A stretch of 64,000 bases of DNA from the NCBI GenBank assembly GCA_032718475.1, contig JAUCBJ010007457.1:1-64000 (forward strand), given 5' to 3'. Below, in pieces: positions 12,003 to 25,000 of this stretch. The notes beneath the pieces are model-generated. The model was not told where the DNA came from, made no database searches, and saw only the letters and a program-made list of their open reading frames with translations. The first letter of the stretch is position 1, and each line of letters begins with the position of its first letter. The DNA is from Nemertoderma westbladi. Taxonomy: Eukaryota > Xenacoelomorpha > Nemertodermatida > Nemertodermatidae. The translations under genes were made by a program, and so were the position numbers.

Positions 12003-13203
12003 TAGTTACTGCTAGTAGCTAGTAGCTAGTTGCTAGTTGCTAAAAGCTAGTAGCTAGTTGCTAGTAGCTAGTTGCTAATAGGTAGTTGCTAGTAGCTAGT
12101 AGCTAGTTGCTAGTAGCTAGTAGCTAGTTGCTAGTTGCTAAAAGCTAGTAGCTAGTTGCTAGTAGCTAGTTGCTAATAGGTAGTTGCTAGTAGCTAGTAG
12201 CTAGTTGCTAGTAGCTAGTTGCTAGTAGCTAGTAGCTAGTTGCTAATAGCTAGTTGCTAGTAGCTAGTTGCTAATAGCTAGTTGCTAGTTGCTAGTTGCT
12301 AATAGCTAGTTGCTAGTAGCTAGTTGCTAGTTGCCAGTTGCTAGTAGCTAGTTGCTAGTAGCTAGTTGCTAATAGCTAGTTGCTAGTAGCTAGTTGCTAG
12401 TTGCTAGTTGCTAGTTGCTAATAGCTAGTAGCTAGTTGCTAGTTGCTAATAGCTAGTTGCTAGTAGCTAGTTGCTAGTTGCTAATAGCGAGTAGCTAATA
12501 GCTAAGCTAGTTGGTAGTAGCTAGTTGCTAATAGCTAGTTGTTAGTAGCTAGTTGTTAGTTGTTAGTAGCTAGTTGCTAATAGCTAGTTGCTAATAGCTA
12601 GTTGGTAGTAGCTAGTTGCTAGTTGCCTGTTGCTAGTAGCCAGTAGCTAGTTGCTAGTAGCTAGTTGCTAGTAGCTAGTTGCTAGTAGCTAGTTGTTAGT
12701 AGCTAGTTGCTAATAGCTAGTTGCTAATAGCTAGTTGGTAGTAGCTAGTTGCTAGTTGCTAGTTGCCAGTAGCTAGTTGCTAGTAGCTAGTTGTTAGTAG
12801 CTAGTTGCTAATAGCTAGTTGCTAGTTGCTAGTAGCTAGTTGCAAGTAGCTAGTTGCTAGTAGCTAGTTGCTAGTAGCCAGTAGCTAGTGGCTAGTTGAT
12901 AGTTGCTAGTTGCTAGTAGCTAGTGGCTATTGGCTAGTAGCTAGTTGCTAGTAGCTAGTTGCTAGTTGCTAGTAGCTAGTAGCTAGTTGCTAGTAGCCAG
13001 TTGCTAGTAGCTAGTTGCTAGTAGCTAGTTGCAAGTAGCTAGTTGCTAGTAGCTAGTTGCTAGTAGCCAGTAGCTAGTGGCTAGTTGATAGTTGCTAGTA
13101 GCTAGTGGCTATTGGCTAATAGCTAGTTGCTAGTAGCTAGTTGCTAGTAGCTAGTTGCTAGTAGCCAGTTGCTAGTAGCTAGTTGCTAGTTGCTAGTAGA
13201 TAG
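12003..13203. repeat. 7-bp tandem array (TAGTTGC / TAGTAGC)
   Basis: About 1.2 kb of 7-base units alternating TAGTTGC and TAGTAGC, with variants TAATAGC, CAGTAGC and TAGTGGC. The two unit types form longer alternating patterns, and blocks of 100 bp or more are repeated (for example 12030-12110 and 12125-12200). AGCTAGCT-like palindromes make local hairpins possible. It lies in the middle of the Ig-3/Ig-4 intron, not next to a splice site. Confidence 0.95.
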
Positions 13204-13712
13204 TATATAAAATTATAAAAAATTAAAAGATTTATTTGCGGAAGTTGGCGCCATCGCCATAGAATAGTTTCATCTATATCTATCTACCAATATCTAATTA
13301 AATAGTTTTGGGAATAACACTGAGAATTAAACTCTAATTATATAACAACCAGAACGTATATATATTATAAATTCGCACTCCTTAGGTTTCTGAAACGCTG
13401 CAACGATTTTTATTTTCGGCGATTGTTACTTACGCAAACAAATATTATAGATAATCATAATATTCATAAGATGAATATATAAAAGCAGAAATTTAGCATA
13501 TTATTATTATTATTATTCTTTCTTTTCGTACATTATAACGTGGGCAAACACATATAAGTACAGCAATACCAAGTACATAGCACAGGTACAGTAGAGCGTA
13601 CATACAGAGTGATAATAGTGCATTACATTGTTATTTAATAACGGCACTCAATAAATCTAACATTGTAACAATTATGTTCTGCAATGTTAAGTTTGGAATA
13701 AATTATTAAACT
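13204..13712. other. AT-rich intron sequence with an (ATT)n microsatellite
   Basis: Unique intron DNA with a short ATT repeat near 13500-13518. No coding or RNA signal was seen. Confidence 0.6.
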
Positions 13713-14009
13713 AAACGGTGTAAAGTAAGGTAGAATCATTAACGGTGTAAAGTAAGGTAGAGTCATTAACGGTGTAAAGTAAGGTAGAATCATTAACGGT
13801 GTAAAGTAAGGTAGAATCATTACCGGTGTAAAGTAAGGTAGAATCATTAACGGTGTAAAGTAAGGTAGAATCATTAACGGTGTAAAGTAAGGTAGAATCA
13901 TTAACGGTGTAAAGTAAGGTAGAATCATTAACGGTGTAAAGTAAGGTAGAAACATTAACGGTGTAAAGTAAGGTAGAATCATTAACGGTGTAAAGTAAGG
14001 TAGAAACAC
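13713..14009. repeat. 27-bp tandem array, about 11 copies
   Basis: Unit AACGGTGTAAAGTAAGGTAG plus AATCATT, nearly identical, with single-base variants (for example ACCGG, GAGTC, GAAACATT). It leaves the minus strand open (nine-residue unit MILPYFTPL), which is not a gene. Confidence 0.95.
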
Positions 14010-14994
14010 CTTACACCAACACCTTTCTACCAACTCACTGTGTACGGCGAGCACTGAGCAATAATGGCCTCCTGTAAGAAACGCCATCATTACGAGATTA
14101 ATTCCACATTATATACGATTAGATGTAAGGTAACATACTAACATTGAAAGTAACAACGCGTTGATCCTTTTTGTTACCCTTAAACAATTTCGATTCAATA
14201 TTTCCATCGTAATACTCCGAATTTTCCAACATTATAAATAATTAACAAACACATTTATTTACAAACGTAGTAACTGGAACACAACGGTAACAGAACTGCG
14301 TCCATTACCGGAACACAACTGCAGTAGCAGTGGATGCGGTTAACAGCTGCTCCAGTACTGATCTATATGGGAAGCTATATTTATATTATAAATAATAGGA
14401 TGGGATGGCTTGAGGTCGTCGTAATACACGGCCATTAGGATTGTTAAATACAAGGGTTAAACACAATTATTTACTGGAATATACACTGTTAGTTGGTTAT
14501 CTTAGTAAATGATTACCTAACTTAGATGAGTAAGTATTTATAAGTATTAGACTTGGAGTTTATCCAGGAATGAATTTCCATGAATTACTCCTACTAGACA
14601 ACTAATGACATAAAAGTAACAATAAGTCCTCACAGTGGAATCAAACAGGGTTGAATAATATTCCTGCGTTGGGAACTAATTTAACCCAATACAGAACCAA
14701 ATGGACCAATGGTTTATTCAATATTATTGATTTGGTTATTAATTATAAATTAGTGAATGTAGTAGCTGGTCTCCCAGGCCACCCAGTGCTCGTGTCAGAA
14801 GGAAAATATGTTTCATTACTCAAACAGAAAGGTCAGGAACAGGTCGTCGCTGAGGTTGTATAGTAGGTTCATGGAACTATATCAAAACTCTGGTACATAA
14901 ATATTGGCAATAACCCAAAACAAAAACGTTTGTAATAACGTCACACCGGCATAGTAATAACGTCCTAGCGGTGCAGTAATAACGGAAAGAAGTG
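14010..14994. other. unique intron sequence
   Basis: AT-rich, mostly single-copy. An open frame of 70 codons at 14651-14863 shows no recognisable features. Three AGTAATAACG motifs with GTC/GGC-rich spacers occur near 14930-14985, just before the 59-bp array. Confidence 0.5.
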
Positions 14995-17900
14995 AAATCT
15001 ACTAAGCTCTCCAGCCACCACCTAGCGGAAACAACCCGAATCTACTAACCTCGACCTCCACGGGGCTCTCCAGCCACCACCTAGCGGAAACAACTCGAAT
15101 CTACTAACCTCGACCTCCACGGGGCTCTCCAGCCACCACCTAGCGGAAACAACCCGAATCTACTAACCTCGACCTCCACGGGGCTCTCCAGCCACCACCT
15201 AGCGGAAACAACCCGAATCTACTAACCTCGACCTCCACGGGGCTCTCCAGCCACCACCTAGCGGAAACAACCCGAATCTACTAACCTCGACCTCCACGGG
15301 GCTCTCCAGCCACCACCTAGCGGAAACAACCCGAATCTACTAACCTCGACCTCCACGGGGCTCTCCAGCCACCACCTAGCGGAAACAACCCGAATCTACT
15401 AACCTCGACCTCCACGGGGCTCTCCAGCCACCACCTAGCGGAAACAACTCGAATCTACTAACCTCGACCTCCACGGGGCTCTCCAGCCACCACCTAGCGG
15501 AAACAACCCGAATCTACTAACCTCGACCTCCACGGGGCTCTCCAGCCACCACCTAGCGGAAACAACCCGAATCTACTAACCTCGACCTCCACGGGGCTCT
15601 CCAGCCACCACCTAGTGGAAACAACCCGAATCTACTAACCTCGACCTCCACGGGGTTCTCCAGCCACCACCTAGCGGAAACAACCCGAATCTACTAACCT
15701 CGACCTCCACGGGGCTCTCCAGCCACCACCTAGCGGAAACAACCCGAATCTACTAACCTCGACCTCCACGGGGCTCTCCAGCCACCACCTAGCGGAAACA
15801 ACTCGACCTCCACGGGGCTCTCCAGCCACCACCTAGCGGAAACAACCCGAATCTACTAACCTCGACCTCCACGGGGCTCTCCAGCCACCACCTAGCGGAA
15901 ACAACCCGAATCTACTAACCTCGACCTCCACGGGGTTCTCCAGCCACCACCTAGCGGAAACAACCCGAATCTACTAACCTCGACCTCCACGGGGCTCTCC
16001 AGCCACCACCTAGCGGAAACAACTCGAATCTACTAACCTCGACCTCCTCGGGGCTCTCCAGCCACCACCTAGCGGAAACAACCCGAATCTACTAACCTCG
16101 ACCTCCACGGGGTTCTCCAGCCACCACCTAGCGGAAACAACCCGAATCTACTAACCTCGACCTCCACGGGGCTCTCCAGCCACCACCTAGCGGAAACAAC
16201 CCGAATCTACTAACCTCGACCTCCTCGGGGCTCTCCAGCCACCACCTAGCGGAAACAACCCGAATCTACTAACCTCGACCTCCACGGGGCTCTCCAGCCA
16301 CCACCTAGCGGAAACAACCCGAATCTACTAACCTCGACCTCCACGGGGCTCTCCAGCCACCACCTAGCGGAAACAACCCGAATCTACTAACCTCGACCTC
16401 CACGGGGCTCTCCAGCCACCACCTAGCGGAAACAACTCGAATCTACTAACCTCGACCTCCTCGGGGCTCTCCAGCCACCACCTAGCGGAAACAACCCGAA
16501 TCTACTAACCTCGACCTCCACGGGGCTCTCCAGCCACCACCTAGCGGAAACAACTCGAATCTACTAACCTCGACCTCCTCGGGGCTCTCCAGCCACCACC
16601 TAGCGGAAACAACCCGAATCTACTAACCTCGACCTCCACGGGGTTCTCCAGCCACCACCTAGCGGAAACAACCCGAATCTACTAACCTCGACCTCCACGG
16701 GGCTCTCCAGCCACCACCTAGCGGAAACAACCCGAATCTACTAACCTCGACCTCCACGGGGCTCTCCAGCCACCACCTAGCGGAAACAACTCGAATCTAC
16801 TAACCTCGACCTCCACGGGGCTCTCCAGCCACCACCTAGCGGAAACAACCCGAATCTACTAACCTCGACCTCCACGGGGCTCTCCAGCCACCACCTAGCG
16901 GAAACAACTCGACCTCCACGGGGTTCTCCAGCCACCACCTAGCGGAAACAACCCGAATCTACTAACCTCGACCTCCACGGGGTTCTCCAGCCACCACCTA
17001 GCGGAAACAACTCGACCTCCACGGGGCTCTCCAGCCACCACCTAGCGGAAACAACTCGAATCTACTAACCTCGACCTCCACGGGGCTCTCCAGCCACCAC
17101 CTAGCGGAAACAACCCGAATCTACTAACCTCGACCTCCACGGGGTTCTCCAGCCACCACCTAGCGGAAACAACTCGACCTCCACGGGGCTCTCCAGCCAC
17201 CACCTAGCGGAAACAACTCGAATCTACTAACCTCGACCTCCTCGGGGCTCTCCAGCCACCACCTAGCGGAAACAACCCGAATCTACTAACCTCGACCTCC
17301 ACGGGGCTCTCCAGCCACCACCTAGCGGAAACAACCCGAATCTACTAACCTCGACCTCCACGGGGTTCTCCAGCCACCACCTAGCGGAAACAACCCGAAT
17401 CTACTAACCTCGACCTCCACGGGGCTCTCCAGCCACCACCTAGCGGAAACAACCCGAATCTACTAACCTCGACCTCCACGGGGCTCTCCAGCCACCACCT
17501 AGCGGAAACAACCCGAATCTACTAACCTCGACCTCCACGGGGCTCTCCAGCCACCACCTAGCGGAAACAACCCGAATCTACTAACCTCAACCTCCACGGG
17601 GCTCTCCAGCCACCACCTAGCGGAAACAACCCGAATCTACTAACCTCAACCTCCACGGGGCTCTCCAGCCACCACCTAGCGGAAACAACCCGAATCTACT
17701 AACCTCGACCTCCACGGGGCTCTCCAGCCACCACCTAGCGGAAACAACCTCGACCTCCACGGGGCTCTCCAGCCACCACCTAGCGGAAACAACCCGAATC
17801 TACTAACCTCGACCTCCACGGGGCTCTCCAGCCACCACCTAGCGGAAACAACTCGAATCTACTAACCTCGACCTCCACGGGGCTCTCCAGCCACCACCTA

Positions 17901-18161
17901 GCGGAAACAACCCGAATCTACTAACCTCGACCTCCACGGGGCTCTCCAGCCACCACCTAGCGGAAACAACCCGAATCTACTAACCTCGACCTCCACGGGG
18001 CTCTCCAGCCACCACCTAGCGGAAACAACCCGAATCTACTAACCTCGACCTCCACGGGGCTCTCCAGCCACCACCTAGCGGAAACAACCCGAATCTACTA
18101 ACCTCGACCTCCACGGGGCTCTCCAGCCACCACCTAGCGGAAACAACCCGAATCTACTAAC
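14995..18161. repeat. 59-bp tandem array, about 54 copies, copying the Ig-3 exon end and donor
   Basis: Unit on the plus strand: CCGAATCTACTAACCTCGAC, CTCCACGGGGCTCTCCAGCC, ACCACCTAGCGGAAACAAC. Shorter units that skip GAATCTACTAACCTCGACCT occur several times (for example near 15800, 16910 and 17000). On the gene strand each full unit holds GGAGGTCGAG|GTTAGTAG, the same as the real exon end and donor at 18162/18161. About 20 exon bases (AGAGCCCCGYGGAGGTCGAG) are copied, with one difference (C in the exon, T in most units). The array runs straight up to the exon. Confidence 0.97.
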
Positions 18162-18442
18162 CTCGACCTCCGCGGGGCTCTTAGGTATTTCTTTTCCGTC
18201 GAAATGGATCAATACTTTGTAGTTTCCGGGTTGTTTAGGGAAGTAAACGCAATCATAAACACCGTCGGGTTTGGGTGTCATGGTAACCGGCTCCTCGAAT
18301 CCCCCAGGCGCGATGAGTTTAACGGTAAGCTGACCGTTTCCGGCCCCCTGCGTGAATACCTTAAAGTCTGCAGGTTCATCAACCCTGAGTCCTTTGGGTT
18401 GGAGACCGCGGCCAGACGCTCTAACCTTCCTTGGGTCACAAA
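18162..18442 (-). CDS. FLNA: filamin exon: complete Ig repeat 3
   Basis: Acceptor gattactttacag at 18443 and donor GTCGAG|GTTAGT at 18161. The exon is 281 nt: two bases completing a phase-1 codon, then 93 residues, phase 0 end. It reads CDPRKVRASGRGLQPKGLRV, ADFKVFTQGAGNGQLTVKL, KPDGVYDCVYFPKQPGNYKV and GKEIPKSPAEVE. Vertebrate repeat 3 has the same unusual GRGLQPKGVRV and ADFKVYTKGAGSGEL. This exon and the giant exon upstream both take a phase-1 acceptor, so each can follow the Ig-2 exon in frame. The last 20 bases are the seed of the 59-bp array. Confidence 0.97.
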
Positions 18443-19065
18443 CTGTAAAGTAATCAAATCAATGCGATAATTAAATCAAATATAACACATTCAATAAAAT
18501 ATTAAGAGTTCTTCTATATTTGTCTATAAATATCTATACAAAGAAACATAATTATATTGGTATCTCAACGGAGAAATAAATGTATTGAGGCATGAAAAAT
18601 AATAGCAGTCATTTTTCAATATAAGCATCTCCTTTTTTGGATAGAATTGCTTTATTTCAATAAAATAATATATATTTTATGTTTTATAAAAAAAAGGGTT
18701 AGGAATATGTGAGGTGTTAGATTGGGTAATATGGATTGGGTAATAGCAAGTAATAAACAACGCATATGTTAATTTATTAATTTGTCAAAATCAAAAAATA
18801 AATACATGATAATACGATTTTTTTTTTAAAAAGAAACAAGTATTAAGTATTAATTGAATAGTTAGTATATTAGTAGTTATAACGATAAACCCAATAATAC
18901 AAGATTATGTACATCATTAGTGGCTAATATAATCAATGTAAAGTAAATACGCGACGCATAGAAAGAAATTCAAGAAAGTGTTTAACAATGCAAATCAACT
19001 TGAATTAAAACCCCGTGGCTTCAAATAATGGTAGACTAAAGTGTATGAAATCAGTGAAGTGTGAG
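18443..19065. other. AT-rich intron sequence
   Basis: Lies between the polyadenylation signal of the giant exon and the Ig-3 acceptor. It would be 3' flank for the giant transcript and intron for full-length filamin. It contains further TTTATT stretches on the plus strand (AATAAA-like on the gene strand, for example near 18650) and a T run near 18820. No gene was seen. Confidence 0.6.
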
Positions 19066-19071
19066 TTTATT
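19066..19071 (-). terminator. AATAAA polyadenylation signal after the giant exon
   Basis: Gene-strand AATAAA, 17 bases downstream of the TAA stop at 19091-19089. The 3' UTR would be very short. Cleavage would be expected about 10-30 bases further on. This supports the giant reading frame being a last exon rather than an internal one. Confidence 0.6.
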
Positions 19072-19088
19072 CCACATAAACGATTATA

Positions 19089-22000
19089 TTATTTACCGTC
19101 GTTAAACTGGCGGGATCGAGTGTAAGGAGATATAGGAGGGAAGGCAAGTGGGTCTACTGGGTACCTGGTGTAGGCCTGATTGTCTGGATGTCTGGACGAG
19201 GGATAGGCCTGACTGTCTGGATGTCTGGACGAGGGATAGGCCTGACTGTCTGGATGTCTGGACGAGGGATAGGCCTGACTGTCTGGATGTCTGGACGAGG
19301 GATAGGCCTGATTGTCTGGATGTCTGGGCGATGGATAGGCCTGACTGTCTGGATGTCTGGGCGAGGGATAGGCCTGACTGTCTGGATGTCTGGGCGATGG
19401 GTAGGCCTGACTGTCTGGATGTCTGGGTGATGGGTAGACCTGGCTGTCTGGGTGTCTTGAAGACGGATAAGCCTGTGTATCGGAAGGATATCTCTGTGCT
19501 GGGTTTGACTGCGTGTCGGGGTATCTAGAAGTCCGCATTGGAGGTGACATAAACACATCTCCAGAAGAGTCAGACTGTATGCGCGGTGCAACCCGCGGAG
19601 ATGAGTACGGCTGGGTATCGGAATCCGATGGGAAGTGGGAAGACCGATTTGGCGAGAATAAATAATCTTTAGGTTGTCTACGACTATTCGGAGAGGCTTG
19701 TCTCCCTGGTCGTGGTCTTATTGGATGCTTCGGTGAACCCGATGGGGAATGACCAGTGGACCGTCGTGGTTTACTGCGCACTGGAGACATCTGAACATGG
19801 TGAGAAAATTCCTGTCTCGTATAAAATATGGAACTAATAAGAGGAACTTTGTGTTCTTTGACTGAAATTGATGAATCGAGAGGGAATTCTTTGTCTTCTT
19901 TATCAACAGGATTTTCTTCATTATCTTTATAATCATTGTGCGCCATTTCAATTAATTCGTCTATCATTTGACTTGGTCTTCTTTTAGACTGCGGTACAAA
20001 TTCAGGAGATGGAATATTAGAAGCCTGCAGATCTCCTGGTGTGGGTACTGGGAAATATGATGATAAATCTTCATCAGCAACATCAATGAGTCCATGGCCA
20101 TCCAAAGTTGGTGGTTCACTTTCAACCTCGTAGTCTTTGTGTTCAAAAGGCATTTCTTCATCAACCATCTGCCCGCTTTGTGGATCTAATGGCCCATTTT
20201 GCATCTGCATCGAGGGTTTCGGGCCTGGTTTTTCTTGAGTTGGTGTTTTTCTGTCAATGGGACTCGATGGATCATATGGAGACCCATCCTGATTGACAAG
20301 GTGACCATCGGGAGTTGCAATGAGAGGGCTTCCTTTGTTGCCTTGAAGTGGTTGAGAATTAGGGCCAAGTAATTCATTATTGGGCCCCAGTCTCAATGGC
20401 TTCCCAGTGGGATATTTCAATGGTTGACCATTTGGGTTGACAACCGCTCCATTTTCATTGACTGATAGAGGTACACCATCTCTGTCTACTAGTTGACCAT
20501 CCGGACTAACTAGAATTGGTTCATTTTTATTTGTTGTAAGTGGAACACCATCATTTGAGCAAAGTGGAAAAGATTTTACTGGGGCAGTTCTTCGTGGTTG
20601 TACAGAGGATTGATAAGGTCGTCTCAATTTACCCTCATCATCAACATACACGGGATTACCTTCTGCATCCTTAATTGGTTTTCCAGCAGCATCCAGCAGT
20701 TCTCCATTGCGACCCAATTTGACTGGCTTGCCATTAGCATACTTTAGCAAGTTACCTTTACTGTCAACTAATCCATCGGGGGTTACACGAATCGGGTCTC
20801 CATTAGCATCAACGAGCTGTCTATCTGGATTTACACAAATTGGAGTTGAAGTAGTTTTAAGTGGTCGACCATCCGGGGAAAGAAGAGGTTTTAATGGTCG
20901 TCGTTGACTAGCTGGATCTTTTGTTTGTTTAAGTAAAGGTTGAAAGGGTGTTCCATCTTTGTGTAGAATTTGTCCATCTTCAGATAAGTAAAGGGGATTA
21001 TTGTCCGAATCAAGCATTGAGGTTTGTGTAGAATCTAATATTTCATTATCTGGCCCAAGTATAATATCTCTATCATTGTCATATGCAATTACCTTACCTG
21101 ATGGGTCAACAATTTCACCATTATTCCCAATACTCAACGGTTCTCCCTTTACACCAAGTAATTTCCCTCCATGGGATATCCTTAGTGGCTGGTTGTCGCT
21201 TGTATATATTTTACGACCATCACCAGATTCAAAATACAAAACATCCTTGTCACCTGGAGTAAATGGCTTCCTTGTGGGTTTCCACAAACGCGGGAAAGGC
21301 TTTCGCGGATCAAAATTAGACCCATCCTCCAAAATAATTTGTCCGTCGCGTTTTAGATGCAGTGGTTTGTCATTGTAATCCTTTAATATTTGGCCATCAT
21401 GTGAGATAAGCTTACGGTCTACACCAAGCTCTATAATTCGTCCATCTGGAAAACGTTGCATTTTACCATCTGGAGAATTCAATTGACCTCTGCGATCTAC
21501 TGCAATAGGTTCTCCATCATGACCTACCATTTTCCCTTTCTGTGTTACATGCATTACCTGGCCTGTTAGTTGAAATATTGATATTTCATTTAGATCAATT
21601 AATGGTTTTCTATCTGGTAAACTCGATCTGTCTTTTTCCGGTTTATCATGACTCTCTAGAATGTCCTCCATCCATAAAAAGTCAGCAGGGGTTTCACCAT
21701 GACACATCTTATCGGTAGGAGGGGGCAGAAGCAAACATTCTATATCAATTTCTAAATCATCATCAAATTCATCTAATTCTGTATCCAGTTTGGCAGCAGT
21801 GACAGGTTTCTTTACAAAATCATGTGGAGGAATTACAGGCAACCCATTGCTATCCGTTATTCTTCCAACTTTATCCACATGCAAAGGAAGACCATTGTTC
21901 CCATTAATCGGCCTCCCTTGTTCATCTAACAGTTCCCCATTTCGGGCCAGACGGATTTCTTTTCTATTGGGATATTTCACAACATTGCCATTAGGTTTTC

Positions 22001-25000
22001 TCAATTCCGAATTAGGCCCAACACTAAGAAGCTCTCCATCTGGACTTAGTAACTGTGAACCTGGAGTCATTGCCAATGGCTTGTAATTATCTGTAAACAC
22101 TTGCCTACCATCATTTGAAACAAGAGGTATAACAGATTCTCTACACAATGGGTTCCCTTTAGAGTCATACAATTGTCCATCATCATCCATGGTGACAGGC
22201 TCACCATCTGGACCAATTATTGGCTTACCATCAGAATCTAGTAGACCTCCATTCTCGTTCACATGAAGGAGTTCACCATTTGGACCTAACAGTGGCTTTC
22301 TGTTACCTGAAATCACCAGGTTTCCAGAGTTATCCACAGTTACACCCTTCCCATGTCGGTTAAATAATTTACCTTGGGGTGAAACCATCAATGGATGGCC
22401 CTCATTATCAACTAAAGGTCTTCCATATACATCATGGAGTTTAGATGCATCTGTAGATGGCAGTTTTCTGGATGAGGAACTAACTGGGTGAGTATGGCCA
22501 GCTGGATCCATTGAAACGGGCATTCCTGCCTCTGTCATCAAACATCCATCTTTATCTACCTTCACAGGATGTCCATCTGGACCAATAATTTTATCACCAC
22601 CTGGATTAAATAAATTACCACCGATTCCTACCTTAACTGGTTTACCATCAGGACCTAGCAATGGAGAGCCATTGGGGGAGACTAAAACCCCATCAGGTCT
22701 CACATGTACAATTTTTCCATCAGGATCTAACAATAGACCATCCTTCCGAACTAAAACAGGGCGTCCATCAGCGCCAACTAATGGCACACCCTTTGGGCCA
22801 AAAAATTGTGGTGCTGGAGTTGTCTTGCAAGGAACACCATCCTCTGAAAAAATTGGTTGACCATTTTTATTGAGCAAATGTCCTGCTGGAGAAACATAAA
22901 CTGGTTCGTGCTCAGAGTCCATTAATGATCCATCACTATCAAACGAAATCGGCTCCCCATCTGAACCAACTATAGGATTTCCATCATTGTCATATAATAA
23001 TTTTCTTGGCCCCAAAGATAGTGGTTTTCCCCCAGGTCCAAGAATTGGATTTCCATTGTTTTCAACAATTGTTCCATCATCCCTTATAGTCAAATTATCT
23101 CCATTTGGGGATACCAGTTGTCCATTAGGCAATACTTTTAGAGGTTTACCATTTTTATCTAAAAGTTGTTTTCCATATGGCCCATAAACAAGAGCACCAG
23201 GCCCCATTACATTTGCTTCACCATTGGGAGACTTAACCACTGACCCATCTGGATGCTTTAAAATCCCATTACTATCAACTGAAATTGGTTGACCATTGAC
23301 GTCAAATATTTGCCCATCATCTCTTACTAGCAAAGGTTCACCATTAGCTGATAATATTGGATTTCCAGATTGATCAATTAATGGTTGGAAATCAGAAATA
23401 TTCTGCGGGTTTCCATTATCATCACAAATTTCATTCATATCTTTGTCAAATAACATTCCATTTGCCCCAATTAAAACTGGTGACCCATTTGCATCAACAA
23501 GCTTCCCATCTCCTGTAAATTTTATAGGTTTACCATCAGGACCTAATAATTCATTCCCACTCGAATCATAAATTCTACCATCTGGGCCTACACGAAGAGG
23601 AGTACCATTGGGTCCCAAAATTGGATCACCATTTCTACCCAAAATTGTACCATCTGGTGAAACTTGTAAGGGTTCCCCATTGTAACCTTGCAACTGACCC
23701 TGTGGTGATATAGTTAGTGGATAACCATCCTTGGAAAATAAAGGCTTCCCATTGGAATCATACAACAAACAGGGTGGTGCCTTAATAATTGGAATACCAT
23801 CTTTATTTTTAATAGGATCCCCATTAGAATTAAAGAGTTGCCCATTATCTGCCCTCAGTAATGGATTACCTTTGTTATCATATATCTGCCCATCATCTGC
23901 AACATATGTTTCAGGAGGTTGAGGTTTTGTGCTTTGGTTTGAATTATCACTGACATCAATTTTCACTGGTTTACCATCTGGACCTAACAATGGAACTCCT
24001 TCATCAGTTATCAATTTCCCATTAGGTCCAACAAACAATGGCGCACCATCAGGTGTAAGTAACATGCCATCCTCTCGGACTAATACAGGTCGACCATCAG
24101 GCCCAAGCAGTGGTAAACCATCGGGGCCACGCATAACATCTTGTGGTACCATACTGGAACCACGTTTTCCTTTACGACTCTGTAATGGATGTCCATATTT
24201 ATCAAATAAGTCACCATCTGGACCAATAGTTAAGGGGCTGCCATTATTATCTATTAAAGTCCCATTAGGGCTGAATGATAATGGAATTCCATTTGATCCC
24301 ATAATTGGTTTACCTAAAGCATCATAAACATGTCGTTTTGGGCCAACATTTAGTTTCTTTCCATCTGGACCAAGAAGTGGTTGGCCATATGGTGTAAGCA
24401 AGTTTCCATCCTTATCAATAGTCAATTTGTCACCATCTGGTGAAATAAGTTGCCCATTAGGAGATATTTTTAGTGGCTTACTATTTCTATCTAACAATGG
24501 TATACCATCCTTGTCATATACATAAGACCCAGGCCCAATGTAAATATTATCTGTATCTAAGTTACATACAGGTATCCCATCTGCATCTGTCAATAGACCA
24601 CTTGGTGATACAAATAAAGGATTGCCATTTGAATCAATAATTTCTCCATCTTCCCCTACAAAAATAGGTTCACCCTGAGAATCAAGTACATTTTTTCCAG
24701 AAGCATCCACTAATGGTTTCATATCACTGACAGTGCTTAGCTTACCATGCTTTCCTTTCCTGGGGCCCCTTGTAGGATGACTAGGATTGTCTTTCTCAGT
24801 TGGTGTTTTCAACAAATTACCTAAATCCATTGCCGCTTCTTTCTCATCTGCAGGCCACATTCTTCCATGTTTTTTGGTATCGGGTGATAAGGAAAAGTCC
24901 CGCCCACCGGGATTGAAGAGCCCACGACTAGTGTGGGGATATAAACCTTCACTCATTTCAACCTTTACGGGAATTCCATCAGGACCTAAAAGTGCATCAC

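Noticed and set aside
14651-14863. 70-codon plus-strand frame in the Ig-3/Ig-4 intron
   Set aside because: No domain, signal or codon pattern; consistent with chance in AT-rich intron DNA.
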